Assembly: GCA_016794505.1 (NCBI GenBank) | Contig: JAEUJZ010000048.1 | Coordinates: forward strand, 33,957-97,956 | Source of the DNA: Myxococcales bacterium | GTDB lineage: Bacteria; Myxococcota_A; Polyangia; Palsa-1104; JAEUJZ01 | DNA: 64,000 nucleotides | Reading direction: 5' to 3' | Shown here: positions 10,566 to 18,912 of the stretch, piece by piece | Layout: every line of letters starts with the position of its first letter | Numbering within the stretch: position 1 is the first letter of the stretch | Notes under the pieces: model-generated | The model's input: only the letters and a program-made list of their open reading frames with translations | The model's database searches: none | Told to the model about the DNA's origin: nothing | Made by a program: the position numbers and the translations under genes

Positions 10566-11850
10566 TTACATCGGCCGCATGCGCGACCGCGGGACGAGCT
10601 CTTTGCACTGCGTTGCGCTGGACCACAGCAGACGAGCAGCGGCGTTGCCCGTTGCGTCGAAGTACTCCATGACGACCGTCGCCGGCTGGCCTGCGGTCAG
10701 GTTGATGGTGCCGCTGAATTCGGCACCCGCTTGTACGGCCCAGCGGTCGATCAGCAGAGTGCCGTTCACCCACAAGCGCACGCCGTCATCGTTCTGCGTA
10801 TAGAACGTGTAGAGCTCGCTGTGTTTGGGAATGATCGTGCCGGTCCAGCGCACTTGGAAGCCGTCGGCCGGTACGGTGCCGCCTGGACTGCCGGCGCCAA
10901 AGTTGAAGTTGATCAGCGAGTCCGTGCGCGTCATGCGCAGCGTCGCCGTGGCAAAGCTGCGCGTCATGTCTGTCGTACTCGATTGGTAGTAGTCGCCTTT
11001 TAGACCGCAACTTGCTGCGGGGCAGGTCGTGGGATCGATGCCGTCGCTGATGTCCTTGCTGCGGCACGGGCCAAAGTTGCGCAGGTTGTTGAGCTCGGTG
11101 GCGAAGTTGCAGACGCTGGCTGCGGCCGGCGACGCCATGTAGTCGGCCAAGCTAAACGTCGCGGCGGCTTCGTCGACCTTGCTGCGGAACGACGCGGGAT
11201 TGAGCACGCCCGTCGTCGATAGTTGCTGAATGCGCGCGAGTAACTCAGGACGAAACGCTTTGATGAATGCGTCTTTCCAGATATGCCAGCCCAAGCGGTT
11301 GTCGATGTTTCCTTCTTCACCGATGAAGAACGACTTGCCCGTGGCCCAGCCGTGGAACTCGCCAAATTCCAGATCCTTGTCCTGCGGAATGATCACCCAT
11401 TTACCGTCGCTGACTCGGCGATATAGGAAGTAGTTGTGAAAGACGTCATCCCAGGTCTCGGCCCAGTTGCGAATGGCGATGTAGTCCATGAGCTTCTGGA
11501 AGTCGAAGTTGGTCTGAAGGAACGTGCGCACCTGGCTGTAGTCACCCGATGAAATGGCCTGCGTGCGCAGCATGGCGAGCTGTTCGATGAGCGAGCGGAT
11601 CGCCGCGTTGTTTTCCCACTTGTTGGTGAGTCGCTGGTACGTAAACGCATAGCGACTATCGACCGACCACATCGGGCACGAGGGGTTTGCCGCAAGAGGC
11701 CTGGCGTCGCCCGTCCCCCATGGGCCCTCGATGTCGTTGGGGCCAGCATTGCCGTCCGACTTCAGCAGGTCACCCATGCGCTCGCCCGGCGCAACGTACC
11801 GCCTGATCATGTCGCCATCGATGTGCTCGATGTCCATCATGTAGTGGTAG
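10566..11850 (-). pseudogene. 3' part of interrupted CotH-family gene (catalytic half plus PA14 domain)
   Basis: This is the C-terminal portion of the CotH protein whose 5' part lies at 15520-17033. It begins inside the 18-bp repeat (YHYMMD) and continues IEHIDGDMIRRY, the segment that follows the NG-Y motif in CotH proteins. The acidic catalytic motif IIPQDKDLEFGEF and the helical rest of the CotH domain follow. The end (about the last 140 residues) is a PA14 domain: GLKGDYYQS, FQVRWTGTI, YTFYTQNDDGVRLWVNG and VVMEYFDATGNAAARLLW. PA14 domains bind glycans. The frame stays open upstream to 12029 through element DNA, but that extension (Pro/Arg-rich) is not CotH-like and has no credible start. 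Alone this half lacks the signal peptide and N-lobe. Confidence 0.85.
11833..11850. repeat. Left attachment-site repeat
   Basis: On the minus strand this reads CTACCACTACATGATGGA and encodes Y-H-Y-M-M-(D) of the CotH frame. The identical 18 bases occur at 15520-15537 in the same orientation and reading frame. It is the presumed crossover core for the adjacent tyrosine recombinase. Confidence 0.85.
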
Positions 11851-11890
11851 GGCCGAGAGCCTTGGAAAAAAGCCCAATCGTCTAGAGCAC

Positions 11891-11900
11891 TTCCGACGGT
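11891..11900. repeat. Possible inverted terminal motif, left copy
   Basis: TTCCGACGGT lies 40 bases inside the left repeat. Its inverse ACCGTCGGAC is found at 15501-15510, 9 bases inside the right repeat (9 of 10 bases pair). The left copy is also flanked by a short inverted AGCAC/GTGCT. It may be a recombinase-binding arm, but such short matches can arise by chance. Confidence 0.35.
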
Positions 11901-11960
11901 GTGCTGCGGTCCTACCTCGCGGACTCGGGGGCGTTCCGACGGGCCGCTTTGGTTCGTCGT

Positions 11961-11978
11961 GGGATCGCCATGGGATCG
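11961..11978. repeat. Direct arm-like repeat, left copy
   Basis: GGGATCGCCATGGGATCG occurs here and, with a single mismatch, as GGGATCGTCATGGGATCG at 15459-15476, in the same orientation. Each copy lies inside the element near one end. Position and spacing fit accessory (arm-type) binding sites for the integrase. Confidence 0.45.
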
Positions 11979-12012
11979 GGCGTGCGTGGTACGATCCGGA
12001 CGCGGTGCTCTG

Positions 12013-13077
12013 ATGGGGGATATCGTCAAGCGGCATGGAGGCTACACGCTGCGCTGGTACGAGGCGGGAAAGCGGCGCACGCTCGCCAGTCGGCAGACCT
12101 CGCATGCCGATGCGCGGCGCATGCTCCTTGAGATCGAGGCGCGGGTCGCTCGCGGTGAAGCGGGCATGGCCAAGCGAAAGACCGATCCGCTTTCGGTCGA
12201 CGAGCTCGCGGAGCGCTTTCTGACCGAATACAGTCGGCCGCGAATCAAGGACATCACGAGCTATCGCTACCACGCGCGCATGTCGCTCAATCGCGTTGTT
12301 CCGCTGCTCAAAGGGCGGGCCGATCAAGTCACTCTCAGTGATGTGGAAAAGGCTCGCGACGCCCTGCGGCGACAGTGGGCCCCGGCAACCGTGCGCTTGA
12401 GCCTCAACTACTTGGCCACCGCGTTTTCCTGGGCGGTGAAAGAGGGGCTGATCGAAAAGAGTCCGTGCGTGGGTGTTGAGCGTCCACAGGCAGAGAGCAG
12501 CCTCGACTTCCTCAGTCGTGAGGAGCTGCGCAGTCTGCTCGATGCGGTGGAGGCCGCAGCAGCGCTTGACTGCGCCGGCCGCATGCTGCAAGTCGCCGTT
12601 CACCTGGCCATCTACACTGGCATGCGCAAGGGAGAGCTGCTTGGCTTGCGCTGGATCGATTTGGATCTAGAAACCCGACGCCTGACCGTTGCTCGCAGCT
12701 ACAAGCGTGCGCCCAAGGGCAACAAGGCGAGGCATCTTCGGCTTCCGGCTGTGCTGGTGCCGCTCTTGCGTGCGTGGCGCGCGGAGTGCCCACGCTCGAT
12801 CGACGGCGTGGTCTTGCCTGCGGGCAAGCGAGGAGGGGCCCTCACCGGGCAGACCATGCTCGGACTGCCCAAGGTGTGGCGCGCGGCCGGACTGCGCGAA
12901 GTGGCGCACCCGTTTCACATCCTGCGCCATTCCTTTGCCAGTCACTACGTCATGGCCGGCGGCAACATCTTGGCGCTGCAGAAGATCTTGGGACACGCCT
13001 CGATCGAGATGACGCTGGTCTATGCGCACCTGGCACCGGACTTTCTTGAGGGCGAGCTGGATCGGTTGCGCTTCTAG
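12013..13077 (+). CDS. Tyrosine recombinase / phage-type integrase
   Basis: A 354-residue site-specific recombinase. The N-terminus has a short DNA-binding region (MGDIVKRHGGYTLRWYEAGK) of the type seen in integrases acting on arm sites. A SAM-like core-binding domain (about 55-155) and a C-terminal catalytic domain follow. Catalytic residues are visible in order: Arg in TGMRKGELLGLRW, Lys in the beta-hairpin after LTVARSYKRAPKGNKAR, HILRH, LGHASIEMTLVYAH with the nucleophile Tyr in VYAH. All are intact, so the enzyme should be active. The ATG at 12013 is preferred; the frame is open to a GTG at 11899. It lies 163 bases from the left repeat, as expected for an integrase next to its attachment site. 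No excisionase gene was recognised nearby. Confidence 0.92.
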   Translation: MGDIVKRHGGYTLRWYEAGKRRTLASRQTSHADARRMLLEIEARVARGEAGMAKRKTDPLSVDELAERFLTEYSRPRIKDITSYRYHARMSLNRVVPLLKGRADQVTLSDVEKARDALRRQWAPATVRLSLNYLATAFSWAVKEGLIEKSPCVGVERPQAESSLDFLSREELRSLLDAVEAAAALDCAGRMLQVAVHLAIYTGMRKGELLGLRWIDLDLETRRLTVARSYKRAPKGNKARHLRLPAVLVPLLRAWRAECPRSIDGVVLPAGKRGGALTGQTMLGLPKVWRAAGLREVAHPFHILRHSFASHYVMAGGNILALQKILGHASIEMTLVYAHLAPDFLEGELDRLRF

Positions 13078-13399
13078 GCCACAGCTAGATCCGCGATGTG
13101 CGAGCGCTTCTGCGATCTTCGCGTTGTCTCGCAGCATCGCGTGCCACATCCGGCGCATGTTGCGGTCAGCGGCGTGCGAAAATGATCTGCTCGAATCCGA
13201 TGCACAGGGGTCCCCCATGCTGGAAAGACGAACGCAGCTTCCTTGTGGCAGACGCTCAGGGCATCCAGCAGCAGGTTGTCGGCACGCTGCCTGGCTGTGC
13301 CGACTGAGGCGCGGGCCCAGCGGCTCGCCACTTTTGGCTTGGGCCTAGCACACGGCCCGAGCCAGTCGGCATCGCTCGCTCAATCAACAGAGGTCTTCT
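13078..13399. other. Non-coding stretch between integrase and PI-PLC-like genes
   Basis: About 320 bases without a convincing gene. Short open frames exist on both strands but none has a ribosome-binding site or family-like sequence. It presumably holds the promoter of the downstream gene, whose ribosome-binding site is AGAGG at 13389-13393. Confidence 0.5.
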
Positions 13400-14308
13400 A
13401 TGTCAATAGACTGGGTATCGAAAATCCGAGACGGCATTGAAATCAATCGCCTCGCCATCCCCGGAACGCATGATGCGGCGTCCTGGACACACGATGATGA
13501 CCTGGACTGGCCGCCGTTTACCTGGGCACAGCGTCTGAATTTTCTTCAGCAGCTTAATATTGGAATCCGGGTTCTTGATCTGCGAATCGGCTGGAAGAGC
13601 TCATGGGGTCGTGAACTAACTATGTTTCACGGCCCGGCCGCAGTGAACGATCAAAACTTGGATGAGGTCCTTGCGGATGTGCGCTGGTGGCTGGATCGCA
13701 ACTCAAATGAGTTTGTGATTCTTATGTTTCAACAGCAAGGATATCCACATATTCCCGGTGACTGTGCCCCCGAAGTCAAGGATCTGATTGAAAAGCGCTT
13801 CGGCAGCTTTGGCAGCCCGCGGTTCTTCTACTTCACGCGCAAGCGCCAGACCTGGCCGACAGTGGGCGAGCTGCGTGGACGCGTCCTGGTGATGGAGCGA
13901 CTTGCTTCTCGTGTAAAGGGGTTCTGCGATATCAGCGCTTGGCAGGCTGCGGGTGCCACGGCCGGGTCACTAATCGATGTGGGAGAACATTTGCATATCT
14001 ATCTTCAAGATAAATATTGCAATATATCAAGCAAGTACTTGTCCAGGGATGATGATAATGCAAAGAAAATAGCACTGGTCAAGGCTGCGGCTATGCACGT
14101 TCCTGATGTTCCATCATATACATGCTTGCGCGTGAATCATACGAGCTATTCAAATAAGCGATATCAACCTTGGACATCCGGCGAGGGTGTGAATCAATTG
14201 TTGCGAAATAGCCGATTTAAAATTCAGGGTATTTTGATGATTGATGATGCCGATCAAGCGACAGTTACGCATATTCTGCGTTCCAATCCGGCGTTTATGA
14301 AACAATAG
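13400..14308 (+). CDS. PI-PLC X-domain-like phosphodiesterase
   Basis: A 302-residue protein of the phosphatidylinositol-specific phospholipase C X-domain superfamily. The first catalytic His is in AIPGTHDAASW (about residue 25), the substrate-binding Arg/Asp pair in RVLDLRIGW, and the second catalytic His in MFHGPA (about residue 76). WLDRNSNEFVILMFQQQ matches the strand that follows in the family. No signal peptide is apparent, so it may be cytoplasmic or released by another route. A good AGAGG site lies 6 bases before the ATG. The second half (about 13980-14290) is markedly AT-rich compared with everything around it, which suggests that this cargo gene came from a different donor. Lipid hydrolysis is inferred from the family; a toxin or lipase-like defence role is possible but untested. 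Confidence 0.75.
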   Translation: MSIDWVSKIRDGIEINRLAIPGTHDAASWTHDDDLDWPPFTWAQRLNFLQQLNIGIRVLDLRIGWKSSWGRELTMFHGPAAVNDQNLDEVLADVRWWLDRNSNEFVILMFQQQGYPHIPGDCAPEVKDLIEKRFGSFGSPRFFYFTRKRQTWPTVGELRGRVLVMERLASRVKGFCDISAWQAAGATAGSLIDVGEHLHIYLQDKYCNISSKYLSRDDDNAKKIALVKAAAMHVPDVPSYTCLRVNHTSYSNKRYQPWTSGEGVNQLLRNSRFKIQGILMIDDADQATVTHILRSNPAFMKQ

Positions 14309-14427
14309 AGCACGCCGGGATTCCGTCGGCGCTGCACAGGGTCGCGATGGGCTGGGCCGTGCGCATGTGGTGCGAGTCCCGCCAGGTAGCGTCCGCGTCG
14401 TGACATGGGGCCGGCGGCTGCCATGAC

Positions 14428-15222
14428 ATGGCGCTAGGACGGGCCGGCGGGTCCAGCTACGCTCGATGCGTGGATCCGGTACGGCGGTTTGACAGTCGGT
14501 ACGCTGAAGAAGTGGTGCTGACAGACGGGACGCGGGTGCTGCTGCGGCTCTTGCGGCCGACGGACAAAGAGCTTGTGCGCGGGGGATTTGCGGCGCTGTC
14601 TTTGCGGTCGCGCTATCGCCGCTTTCTGACCAGCAAGGCGCGGCTGTCGGATCGCGAGCTGGCCTATCTGACCGAGCTGGATCACGAGCGGCACTTTGCG
14701 CTGGGCGCGCTCTGCGTCGATGGCGCGGGGAAGGAAAGCGGGGTCGGCATCGCGCGCTTCGTGCGTTCGGCCGAGCAACCGGACATCGCCGAGCCGGCGG
14801 TCGTGGTGATCGATCGCCTGCATGGGCGCGGGCTGGGCCGGATCCTCTGCGAGCGCCTGGCGGAAGCGGCGCGGGAGCGTGGCGTGCGTGCGTTTCGCTG
14901 TGAGGTGCTGGCCACGAACTCGCCGATGCGAGCGCTGATCGACTCGCTGTCGCCGCACGCCAAGATCGAGCAGCACGGCGAGGCCGCCACCATTGAGTTC
15001 GCGCTGGATGCATCGGCCCCCACACAGGATCTGGCTCCATCGCCGCCCCAAGGTCGTTCCGTGGTCGCTGCCCCGTCGGCTGCCCCCGCTGCAGGCGAGG
15101 CGGACGAAGCGAGCCCCGCCGCGAGTCCGACGATGATCCGCCTCCTTCTGCGTCTCGCCAGCCGCGGCGCCATGGTGGTGATTCATCGAGCCCTCGCCCG
15201 CTGGGTGGATCACGAAGCATAG
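14428..15222 (+). CDS. GNAT family N-acetyltransferase
   Basis: A 264-residue protein with one GNAT domain in the first two thirds. The lead-in LTDGTRVLLRLLRPTDKELVRGGFAALSLRSRYRRF is typical of the Pat-like protein/metabolite acetyltransferases. Motif A is VVIDRLHGRGLGRILCERLAEAARERG, with the acetyl-CoA pyrophosphate loop RLHGRGLG. The tail after about residue 190 is Pro/Ala/Ser-rich and ends in an amphipathic segment. There is no cyclic-nucleotide or CoA-ligase domain. The substrate is unknown. It is element cargo next to the right end. The start could also be a GTG about 14 codons downstream, which would bring the length closer to the family norm. Confidence 0.8.
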   Translation: MALGRAGGSSYARCVDPVRRFDSRYAEEVVLTDGTRVLLRLLRPTDKELVRGGFAALSLRSRYRRFLTSKARLSDRELAYLTELDHERHFALGALCVDGAGKESGVGIARFVRSAEQPDIAEPAVVVIDRLHGRGLGRILCERLAEAARERGVRAFRCEVLATNSPMRALIDSLSPHAKIEQHGEAATIEFALDASAPTQDLAPSPPQGRSVVAAPSAAPAAGEADEASPAASPTMIRLLLRLASRGAMVVIHRALARWVDHEA

Positions 15223-15398
15223 GAAGCGCGACGCCGCGTGGGCTGCCGCTCTTGAACCACATCGCTTATGACGTAGCGTCGGTGCCAGCGCCACGTCCGC
15301 CCGTCCATGAAACGCGGTCGTGTCATCGCGCATCGTGGGCAGGCTGCGATCTCAGGCCAGCACGCGCGCTGTCTTTCGTCACGCGGGTGAGCGGTCGC

Positions 15399-17033
15399 CT
15401 AGGCAGGCTGCGATTGCGGTAACGGCATCCCCACAATGCCTTCGTTTGGGATCGTGCGGGGATCGTCATGGGATCGTCGGTGTCCCAGTCGCTGTGCTTT
15501 ACCGTCGGACGATGAGCCATCCATCATGTAGTGGTAGTAGCCGCCGTTGATGTGGAAGCGGGTAAAGCGGATCTGCTGCACGGGGATGCCGATGGCTGGG
15601 TCGCCGTATAGGCGCTGGCCCAAGGCATCGTCGAGACCAGGGCAGGCCTGGTTCATCTTGTTGAGGACCACTTTCTGTCGCTTGTTCTCAAGCGGTGCGT
15701 AGTCGGGGAAGTCGATCTTCCAGCTCAACACGCGATTGCTGGGGCGGTCGGGAAGCGGATTGATGGTCGTCAAAGCGGGGTTGAAACCGACGCCGTTCAG
15801 TCGATTCCAGCGGCTGCCTTGATAGCGCGCAAACGTGTCATAGACGATGCCGTTGTAGACGAACACCGCGGGCACCTGCGCGTCCCAGCTGGGCCGCGGA
15901 GTGCAGCGATTGGGCGCTGAGCCGCCGGGTGTGACGCGCCGATCATCGGTTGCGAAGTTGGTGTTGTCGTATAGCTGGTTCCAGTCCTCTTTCTTGATGA
16001 ACAGCTGGTAAAGCGGGGCCTGCGTGTTGATGGGCGGGGTTACGAAATACGCCCACCAGGCCATGGGATCCGACGGGCGCGGCGAGACCACGACCTGTCC
16101 TGCGCCCACGTCCGCGAGGATGCGATAACGCACGATTGAGTTGTCAGGCTGCGCGGGCAGCGATGCTTCATACGTGCCGTTGTTGAGCTCAAGCGGCACA
16201 ACCGCAATGGGCTCGCTAACCTTCTGCACATCGTCGACAAAGTACTCAAGCTTGGGATCGCGGAAGGAACCAAGCTGCGAGAAACCGATGACGATCTTGA
16301 CGGTGTCGGCAGAGCGAATGAACACGCCATTTCCTGACCAGCGCAGAACCTTGCTTTGCACGATGGTCGGAGGCACGCCCTGCATGCTGTTGAGACGCCC
16401 AGGGCTTGGTCCCTCAAGCGGCGATGGAATCCAGTTTGAGATCTCATCGGATCCGACATCGAACGAGACGCGTTCAAGCGAGCGTCCGCGATATTGATAG
16501 GGGGCCTTGGAAAGCGGCGTCGGCAAGCGCGCCAGCCACTCGTCATCCGCACCCAGCGCATCCGCGCCGATGGGCCACGGGAACTCGTCGTCGTACTTGA
16601 GTCCATCCACGACGTTACCGCTGGCGTCGTGCAGAAGGACGGTGCCGCCGCTGTTGTCGAGCTCTCCGGCGTAGTCCCCCAAGAGCTGTGGTTCCGAAAG
16701 GCCATAGCTGGCAATGGCCGAGAGCGCGCTGCGCTTCTTGGCGATGACCTGATAGCTGTACGGAGCAAGTCGTGTTCCCGACGGAAATGTGTACTGAATA
16801 TCGCCCGCGAGCTTCCAGTCGGACAGATCGACTTCAGCGCCAGAGTGGTTGTACAGCTCGACGAACTCGTGATTGTCCTCGGGCGCGTTCTCATCCACGG
16901 GGTGATACATCACCTCGGAAATGCGCACGGCTTTGTTGAGCACTCCGCCGGCTCCAAAATCCGTGGAGCCACAGGCGGTCAGGGTCGCAAGCATCAGGCC
17001 TGTGATTGGAATGCGAAGTAGGTGCTGATTCAT
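15399..17033 (-). CDS. 5' part of interrupted CotH-family gene (lipoprotein, lamin-tail plus CotH N-lobe)
   Basis: Starts at the ATG at 17033 (MNQHLLRIPITG) with a lipobox LATLTAC, so the product is a lipoprotein. Residues about 35-170 form a lamin-tail domain (RISEVMYHP, HEFVELYNHSGAEVDLSDWKL, YQVIAKK). After a beta-rich linker the CotH domain begins (PLYQLFIKKEDW, FVYNGIVYDTFARYQGSRWN, LSWKIDF, NKRQKVVLNKMNQACPGLDDALG, IRFTRFHINGGYYHYMMD). CotH proteins are atypical kinases that phosphorylate spore-coat or secreted proteins. At codon 505 the gene enters the inserted element; the frame then reads about 40 foreign codons to a stop at 15399. The rest of CotH, with its acidic catalytic motif, is at 10566-11850. 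The truncated product should be catalytically dead. The intact protein would be 926 residues. Confidence 0.85.
   Translation of the reverse strand: MNQHLLRIPITGLMLATLTACGSTDFGAGGVLNKAVRISEVMYHPVDENAPEDNHEFVELYNHSGAEVDLSDWKLAGDIQYTFPSGTRLAPYSYQVIAKKRSALSAIASYGLSEPQLLGDYAGELDNSGGTVLLHDASGNVVDGLKYDDEFPWPIGADALGADDEWLARLPTPLSKAPYQYRGRSLERVSFDVGSDEISNWIPSPLEGPSPGRLNSMQGVPPTIVQSKVLRWSGNGVFIRSADTVKIVIGFSQLGSFRDPKLEYFVDDVQKVSEPIAVVPLELNNGTYEASLPAQPDNSIVRYRILADVGAGQVVVSPRPSDPMAWWAYFVTPPINTQAPLYQLFIKKEDWNQLYDNTNFATDDRRVTPGGSAPNRCTPRPSWDAQVPAVFVYNGIVYDTFARYQGSRWNRLNGVGFNPALTTINPLPDRPSNRVLSWKIDFPDYAPLENKRQKVVLNKMNQACPGLDDALGQRLYGDPAIGIPVQQIRFTRFHINGGYYHYMMDGSSSDGKAQRLGHRRSHDDPRTIPNEGIVGMPLPQSQPA
15459..15476. 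repeat. Direct arm-like repeat, right copy
   Basis: GGGATCGTCATGGGATCG matches the left copy at 11961-11978 with one mismatch. It lies 43 bases inside the right attachment repeat. Confidence 0.45.
15501..15510. repeat. Possible inverted terminal motif, right copy
   Basis: ACCGTCGGAC is the inverse of the motif at 11891-11900 (9 of 10 bases), 9 bases inside the right repeat. Confidence 0.35.
15520..15537. repeat. Right attachment-site repeat
   Basis: Same 18 bases as at 11833-11850. In the CotH frame it encodes Y-H-Y-M-M-D after ...RFHINGGY, and then the frame passes into element DNA (GSSSDGKAQR...). Confidence 0.85.
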
Positions 17034-17219
17034 AGCGCAGCCTCGTCGTAAAGAGTAAGAGAAATGGTCTTGCCAGTATCGCATGCTGTCCGACGGGAAT
17101 CGAGCCTCGCGGCGCCGCGAGGCAAGCCAGCGCAGGGCGACCCTTCAACGGTGCAAGATCACAAAGAGAAGGGATGCACATACGCAGCTTTCTTTGGTGC
17201 TGTGCCTCCCCGGCGTGTT

Positions 17220-18257
17220 TCAGTGCAGCGAGACATAGAAGCTCTCGCCCGGCACAAGGACGTGTGGCTGGTCTATGCGAATCACCACGCGGCGCACGAA
17301 GAAGGGCAGCGTTAGCTTTGCGGACAAGCGTGGTGGAGCCGCTTCCAGATTGGGGGCCAGCGCCACAATCTGCGCATCGATTCGTCCACCGAACGACGCG
17401 TGACGTCGCAGGCCCACGCGTTGACTGACGGTCAAGCGTCGGCTCTGGCGCTCTGGGACATAGCCGACGACATATCCAGGGCGCGATGAGACCAGCGTCA
17501 CGATGGGCATCCCGGCGCGCACCACATCGCCAACTTGCTGCACCAGGATGCTCACGACTCCATCGACCGGCGCGCGTACCGTTAGCTCATTGAGCTCTTG
17601 TTCAACTTGCTGCAGCGAAGCTTGGTGAACCGAAAGCGCCGCGCGAAAGGGGGCCATGCGATCGTCCAGGCGAGCCTCTTGTTCGCTGGCGGGCCGGGGT
17701 CGCAGTCCCATCATGGACAGCGTGCGCACAGATCCCGTGGGACGCGTCGCCAAGTCCGCCGCCAACGCTTGCTGTCGTTGTCGGGCTGCTTCGACATCGG
17801 CAGCCCGCACGAGCTGCTCGGCTTGCAGAGACTTCAGACGGGACACGCGCTTGTTCAGCTCGCGCAGCTCTGCGCGTGTGCGCTGCTCGTCGGCATGCAA
17901 ACGGACTGCCTGCAGCTGATTGCGCTGAAGCTGGGTCCGCTCGATGTCTTGCTGCGCCGTAAGCTGCGCCTCTGCCTGCTTTAGCAGCGCTCGCAGTCGA
18001 TCGCGTTCCAGCTCCAGGGGGCGATTGTCCAGCACAGCCAGAATGTCGCCGGCCCGCACGCTTTGCCCCGTGCTCACGTGCAGGGTCTTGATGCGACCTC
18101 CCTGTAGCGATCCCACTTGATGCAAGCGCTCTTCGGCGAACGCGATGATGGCGGCCGAGCCAGCGTTCATCCCATTCGACAAGGTCCAGAACCCGATCGC
18201 GGCTGCCGCGATGAGCAGCAGCGTTAGCAGCTTGGGTACAAGCGAACGAATCGACAC
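17220..18257 (-). CDS. HlyD-like periplasmic adaptor (membrane fusion protein)
   Basis: A 345-residue adaptor subunit. One N-terminal membrane anchor (about residues 8-27) is followed by a biotinyl-lipoyl-like half domain (GGRIKTLHVSTGQSVRAGDILAVLDNRPLEL). A long coiled-coil hairpin rich in Leu/Gln/Arg (about 85-235) comes next, then the second lipoyl half (LTVRAPVDGVVSILVQQVGDVVRAGMPIVTLV) and a beta-barrel region. Such proteins bridge an inner-membrane exporter and an outer-membrane TolC-like channel. The gene begins one base after the DUF4956 gene stop, and a TolC-like gene lies three genes upstream, so the three genes plus VTC form one tight unit. No classical ABC or RND partner is present in the unit. 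Confidence 0.88.
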   Translation of the reverse strand: MSIRSLVPKLLTLLLIAAAAIGFWTLSNGMNAGSAAIIAFAEERLHQVGSLQGGRIKTLHVSTGQSVRAGDILAVLDNRPLELERDRLRALLKQAEAQLTAQQDIERTQLQRNQLQAVRLHADEQRTRAELRELNKRVSRLKSLQAEQLVRAADVEAARQRQQALAADLATRPTGSVRTLSMMGLRPRPASEQEARLDDRMAPFRAALSVHQASLQQVEQELNELTVRAPVDGVVSILVQQVGDVVRAGMPIVTLVSSRPGYVVGYVPERQSRRLTVSQRVGLRRHASFGGRIDAQIVALAPNLEAAPPRLSAKLTLPFFVRRVVIRIDQPHVLVPGESFYVSLH

Positions 18258-18258
18258 G

Positions 18259-18912
18259 TCAGGGCTCCAGCGCGCTGTCTTGCATCAACAGGTTGGTTGC
18301 ACGAAGGCCAGAGATGGCGGCCAACGCAGAAAGAAGCTGCTCGCGTTCGCGCTGATCACCGAGGCGCACTTGATACGAGTGTTCTTGCAGCTGTTCTCCT
18401 AGATCGCGCAGATGGATCAACAGGAAGCCCGGAGCATGTTGCTTGAGAACGCGCTGCACCTGGCCGCTGGACTCATCGTTGGCCGGAACTTGCAAGCGCA
18501 GGATCGCGTTGAATGGCTGGCGCGACCCGAACTGCGACAGGCTCAGATACACGACGGCACCGCAGAACACCGCCGTGCCCAAGATGGCAACGGGAAAGGC
18601 CAAGGTGCCGCAGGCAATGCCGATGGCCAGCGCCGCAAAGGCAAACATGAGATCGCGCGTGTCCTTCAGCGAGGTGCGAAAGCGAATCACGGCGATGGCC
18701 CCAACCAAGCCCAGGCCACGTGCGATCTCGTCGCCGATTGCGAGCATAACCAGGGCTGACACGATGCCGGCCACTGCGAGCATGATCGCGAAGCTGCGCA
18801 CATACGAGAGGCCACGATACGTTGCGCTGTATACCCAAGAAACGGTCATGGACAGCGCGAATGCCAATAGCAGCGCTGCGAGCGTAAGCTCCCAACCGAC
18901 GCGCGTGTCCAC
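18259..18912 (-). CDS. DUF4956 membrane protein
   Basis: A 217-residue membrane protein with about four N-terminal helices (residues about 8-30, 40-65, 90-110 and 112-135). The family signature GLVGAIAVIRFRTSLKDTRDLMFAFAALAIG is clear. A soluble ferredoxin-fold-like C-terminal part of about 80 residues follows. The function is unestablished. The family is typically found beside VTC-domain genes, as here, where the VTC stop and this ATG are directly adjacent. A role as the membrane partner or conduit for the VTC product is an inference. The Arg-rich loop VIRFRTSLKD would face polyanions if the product is polyphosphate. Confidence 0.88.
   Translation of the reverse strand: MDTRVGWELTLAALLLAFALSMTVSWVYSATYRGLSYVRSFAIMLAVAGIVSALVMLAIGDEIARGLGLVGAIAVIRFRTSLKDTRDLMFAFAALAIGIACGTLAFPVAILGTAVFCGAVVYLSLSQFGSRQPFNAILRLQVPANDESSGQVQRVLKQHAPGFLLIHLRDLGEQLQEHSYQVRLGDQREREQLLSALAAISGLRATNLLMQDSALEP

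Larger units (their letters stand above)
15223..15519. other. Right end of the element, no convincing gene on the plus strand
   Basis: About 300 bases between the GNAT gene and the right repeat. The minus strand carries the read-through tail of the interrupted CotH 5' part (to the stop at 15399). GATCG motifs are concentrated at 15449-15479, including one copy of the arm-like repeat. No other feature is evident. Confidence 0.5.
11833..15537. mobile_element. Integrative element inserted in the CotH gene
   Basis: A 3.7-kb insertion bounded by an 18-bp direct repeat (11833-11850 and 15520-15537). It carries a tyrosine recombinase next to the left end, a PI-PLC-like gene with lower GC and a GNAT acetyltransferase gene, all on the plus strand, against the minus-strand host operon. 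The unit inserted between repeat starts is 3687 bp. Deleting it would join the two CotH halves in frame (1514 + 1267 = 2781 bases = 927 codons including stop). No plasmid replication, mobilisation, transposase or excisionase gene is visible, so it is either a minimal integrative element or a remnant. Confidence 0.85.

Noticed and set aside
11851..12029. Element-encoded N-terminal extension of the CotH 3' part
   Set aside because: The Pro/Arg-rich stretch is read on the strand opposite the integrase region, lacks a ribosome-binding site and has no CotH similarity; the homologous sequence begins exactly at the 18-bp repeat.
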